Below are positions 61,461 to 64,000 of a stretch of 64,000 nucleotides of DNA, piece by piece (within the stretch, counting starts at the first letter, position 1; each line of letters begins with the position of its first letter). This DNA comes from Macrostomum hystrix (lineage: Eukaryota > Platyhelminthes > Macrostomidae): assembly GCA_950097015.1 (NCBI GenBank), contig CATNEN010000038.1:4881001-4945000 (forward strand), given 5' to 3'. The notes beneath the pieces are model-generated. The model was not told the origin of the DNA, did no database searches, and saw nothing but the letters and a program-made list of their open reading frames with translations. The position numbers and the translations under genes were made by a program.

Positions 61461-63240
61461 AAACTCTATAGGCTAGAACTTGAGTAGTTTATTATTTTAT
61501 GATTCTTTCCTTAGTAGCAGGCGAACGAAAACACAGCCAAGACCATCAACAATGGCTAAGCCATGGAGCTCTGAATGTAGAACCTGAAAAGAGAATTCCT
61601 CGCCAAAACCCCTATTTTCCGGGAAAACAACAAAACGACAACAACACCAGAGTTGCCGGACCAGCGACTGAACAAAATTCGGCCAGTTGGCGGTGTCCGT
61701 TGCCACCGCGTCGCACATGATGCAGTTCACGTACCTGCGAGTCCGTGCAATCAGATTCACCTAAACGTACCCTGCAGGGTCAACATCAGGACGTTGTGGA
61801 CAGCTGGGCCCTCCCGTACAGGGCCTCGGATCCGACGATCTCGTCTGCTTGGAAGGCCGCGCGGAGCAGCCCGAGTTGAGCTTCCGTTTGAGCATACCTG
61901 CTAGCGTCTCGGTTTGCTCGGTTTGGCATTTGGTTTAACCAACTTTCAAAGTTTCTGATTCATTCGAAAGCAGAATTTTAGCAGAAGCTTCTAGGATCTA
62001 TCGTATGACCTCGTGGAATAAAGTCGTGAAAAAAATGAAGAATAAATGTCTGAAAAAAACATTTAGCTTTTCTTACATTTTCTTAATTAAACAGCTCAGT
62101 AGCTATTTGTATAGCAGCCAATTTATTCAGCTTTCTAATGAAACAATATACGTTATCCCCCAAGTAGTGCATCAGGATTGCCTACTCTGGTTCGGGAAAT
62201 GGGAATTTTGTGGGGAGTTTTCATGCAGATCCATTCAGAGCTCTGTGCGGCAGCTTATGTCATCAATGATGGACAGAGAAATACTTTTATTTAACATTAG
62301 AGATGTACTTCAGAGGAAATCATTAAATTTTTATGGGTTTCAACGTTCATTGTTAATTACAATTCTATTGTTTTAGTAAAGCGTTTAAAACATTTTTTTT
62401 TAAATTACATGCTGCGATTGACTTTTACAACAATTGCCTAATCGTGATGACCGCAAGGTAGTAGTTTTTGTTGTCTGCATGCAGTTAATTTATTTTAGTC
62501 TCTTCGCAGCATGATATTTATCAGATGTTTTGTGAATTAAAGTGTATTTGCCCACTGTAAAGGCTAGGTTGAATATTTTTAGTTAATATAAATTAATTTG
62601 CTAAATGTTTTGTGATAGTTCTTCACTTCTATCGTTACACTTTCTGCATACTTTGTTACAAGCGTAATTCTTCTGGTTTCCTTCCAATTATGAAAATAAG
62701 ATTTATGATCCTTCCTTTCCTTCCCTTTCCCATCCGTTCCCTTCCCTACCCTACCCTTCCCTTCCCTTCCTTTTCTATCCCGTCTCTTCCCTTCACTCAC
62801 TTTTTCTAAATGGAATCCCGAAAATAGTTTTTTTCTTCTCTTGACTCTGACTGTGAAAGCGTCCGTCTGTTCATCTGTACATTGGTAGCTGGGAAACTCT
62901 CAGCTACTTACTGTACATTTGTGCTTCAGCAGACAGAGCGGAGAACTCGCAGCCCTGCGCCACCTCTACCTCCGCCGCCCCAACCACTAAGTGTACATTC
63001 TAGTTTTCCTAAACTCTGAGCATCTATACCCCCTAGTTAACCCATGAGTAACTCACTTCCCATAGCAGTGTCCTCATATGATAAGTTAACAAATATTGGA
63101 TTTGAGATCAGCGCAGGGTATCGTGGTTCTTATCTATAATAACAAAATCGAGTTTTCTGAAAATTCTGAAAATGCTGTCTGGAATCAAAACAACTTTGAT
63201 TGAAGTAATTGTAGCGTCGAAATAACATGCAGCCCTGACA
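61461..63240. other. ARRDC C 3'UTR and spacer, no gene seen
   Basis: A possible poly(A) signal AATAAA lies at 62017-62022. A pyrimidine-rich CCTTCC stretch runs from 62710 to 62790. The open frames at 61499, 61653 and 62005 have no family features. Confidence 0.5.
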
Positions 63241-63242
63241 CG

Positions 63243-63668
63243 CCCGCTGTCACCAAATTCTCATGTCAGAGGCCCCACTGACACCAATTCTCATGTCAGA
63301 GGCCCCACTGACACCAATTCTCATGTCAGAGGCCCCACTGACACCAATTCTCATGTCAGAGGCCCCACTGACACCAATTCTCATGTCAGAGGCCCCACTG
63401 ACACCAATTCTCATGTCAGAGGCCCCACTGACACCAATTCTCATGCCAGAGACCCCACTGACACCAATTCTCATGCCAGAGACCCCACTGACACCAATTC
63501 TCATGCCAGAGACCCCACTGACACCAATTCTCATGTCAGAGACCCCACTGACACCAATTCTCATGCCAGAGACCCCACTGACACCAATTCTCATGCCAGA
63601 GACCCCACTGACACCAATTCTCATGTCAGAGATCCCACTGACACCAATTCTCAAGCCTGACACCCCTA
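63243..63668 (+). repeat. 30-bp minisatellite, 14 units, upstream of ARRDC D
   Basis: The unit TGTCAGAGGCCCCACTGACA + CCAATTCTCA changes from GAGGCC to GAGACC part way, giving two sub-blocks. It is open on both strands (SEAPLTPILM / MRIGVSGASD) because 30 is a multiple of 3; the internal GTCAG/CTGAC palindrome is noted. It lies about 100 bp before the start codon of ARRDC D. Confidence 0.94.
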
Positions 63669-63772
63669 CTGACACAAGTTACCATGTGGAGGTTTTGAGT
63701 TAAAATAAAATTTTCTGGCTAAAATCCTTCCAGAATTAGCTTACTACGCCACTACTCCAGCCGTAGTCTAGC

Positions 63773-64000
63773 ATGTGCGAGCCGAAACAGCTGACTTTGA
63801 CGTTCGACGATGAGGCCTCGAATCCGAGCGCCATCTACAGGGCTGGGGACACCGTCAGCTTCAAGTTCGGATTCTACTCCCGGGAGCCCCTGGAGTGCAA
63901 AGGTGAAATTTGAACTTGCCTTGTCATTTAGTGTCCTCTGTTCCTCGTTTGAGCGAGATTATTGGCCCCCTACCTGAATTTGTTTGCGCAGACATTGTGG
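63773..64000 (+). CDS. Alpha-arrestin (ARRDC) D, first exons only (runs off window)
   Basis: Exon 1 is 63773-63902, encoding MCEPKQLTLTFDDEASNPSA and then IYRAGDTVSFKFGF, which aligns with the first exons of ARRDC A-C and ends in phase 1 at a GTGAAA donor as they do. A TTTGCGCAG acceptor ends at 63991 and exon 2 starts at 63992 (G/ACATTGTGG). The rest lies outside. A CTCCAG acceptor is 12 nt upstream of the ATG. Confidence 0.85.

Noticed and set aside
62005-62376. 123-codon AT-rich open frame downstream of ARRDC C
   Set aside because: Low-complexity Lys/Phe/Leu content typical of AT-rich non-coding DNA; no homology seen.
63250-63703. 141- and 146-codon frames on opposite strands
   Set aside because: 30-bp repeat; both strands open simply because the unit has no stops.

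Overview
This window is nuclear DNA of a multicellular animal. It has intron-containing genes with GT-AG splice sites, AATAAA signals, tRNA-derived SINEs, Ty3/Gypsy, LINE and mariner remains, and a heavy minisatellite load. Eight of nine genes (all but the 5'-truncated Na,K-ATPase and one ambiguous arrestin are covered by this pattern) have an AG acceptor 0-12 nt before their ATG. That would fit a lineage with spliced-leader trans-splicing, such as free-living flatworms, but 5'UTR introns explain it equally well, so the taxon is a guess. Coding exons are GC-rich and the spaces between genes are AT-rich.

Layout. (1) 3-3710: last four exons of a Na+/K+-ATPase alpha subunit. (2) 4699-6906: a 22-bp minisatellite with higher-order structure. 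(3) 7121-8051: a complete three-exon insulin-like peptide gene with TATA box and poly(A) signal. (4) 8186-26000: a repeat graveyard holding two large minisatellites, nested SINEs, a LINE reverse transcriptase remnant, two decayed Gypsy elements, a mariner remnant and several LTRs. (5) 27657-38205: three intronless copine genes in tandem, with near-identical vWA segments and Pro/Gly/Tyr-rich repeat tails. (6) 40384-64000: four alpha-arrestin (ARRDC-type) genes with conserved intron phases, the last cut by the window edge. A secreted glycoprotein gene on the minus strand lies between the first and second, and introns and spacers carry SINEs and minisatellites.

How the genes may work together. 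Copines (Ca2+-dependent phospholipid binding) and alpha-arrestins (adaptors for NEDD4-type ubiquitin ligases) are both peripheral membrane-trafficking proteins. Copines 1 and 2 end in an overlapping PSAP + PPSY element, and the first arrestin carries PPSY and PSAP separately, the pair used by human ARRDC1 to recruit NEDD4 ligases and TSG101/ESCRT-I. Convergence of ESCRT-recruiting motifs on two neighbouring families is the most interesting functional hint here. The insulin-like peptide and the mosaic (gene-conversion-like) copine triplet are the other main discoveries.
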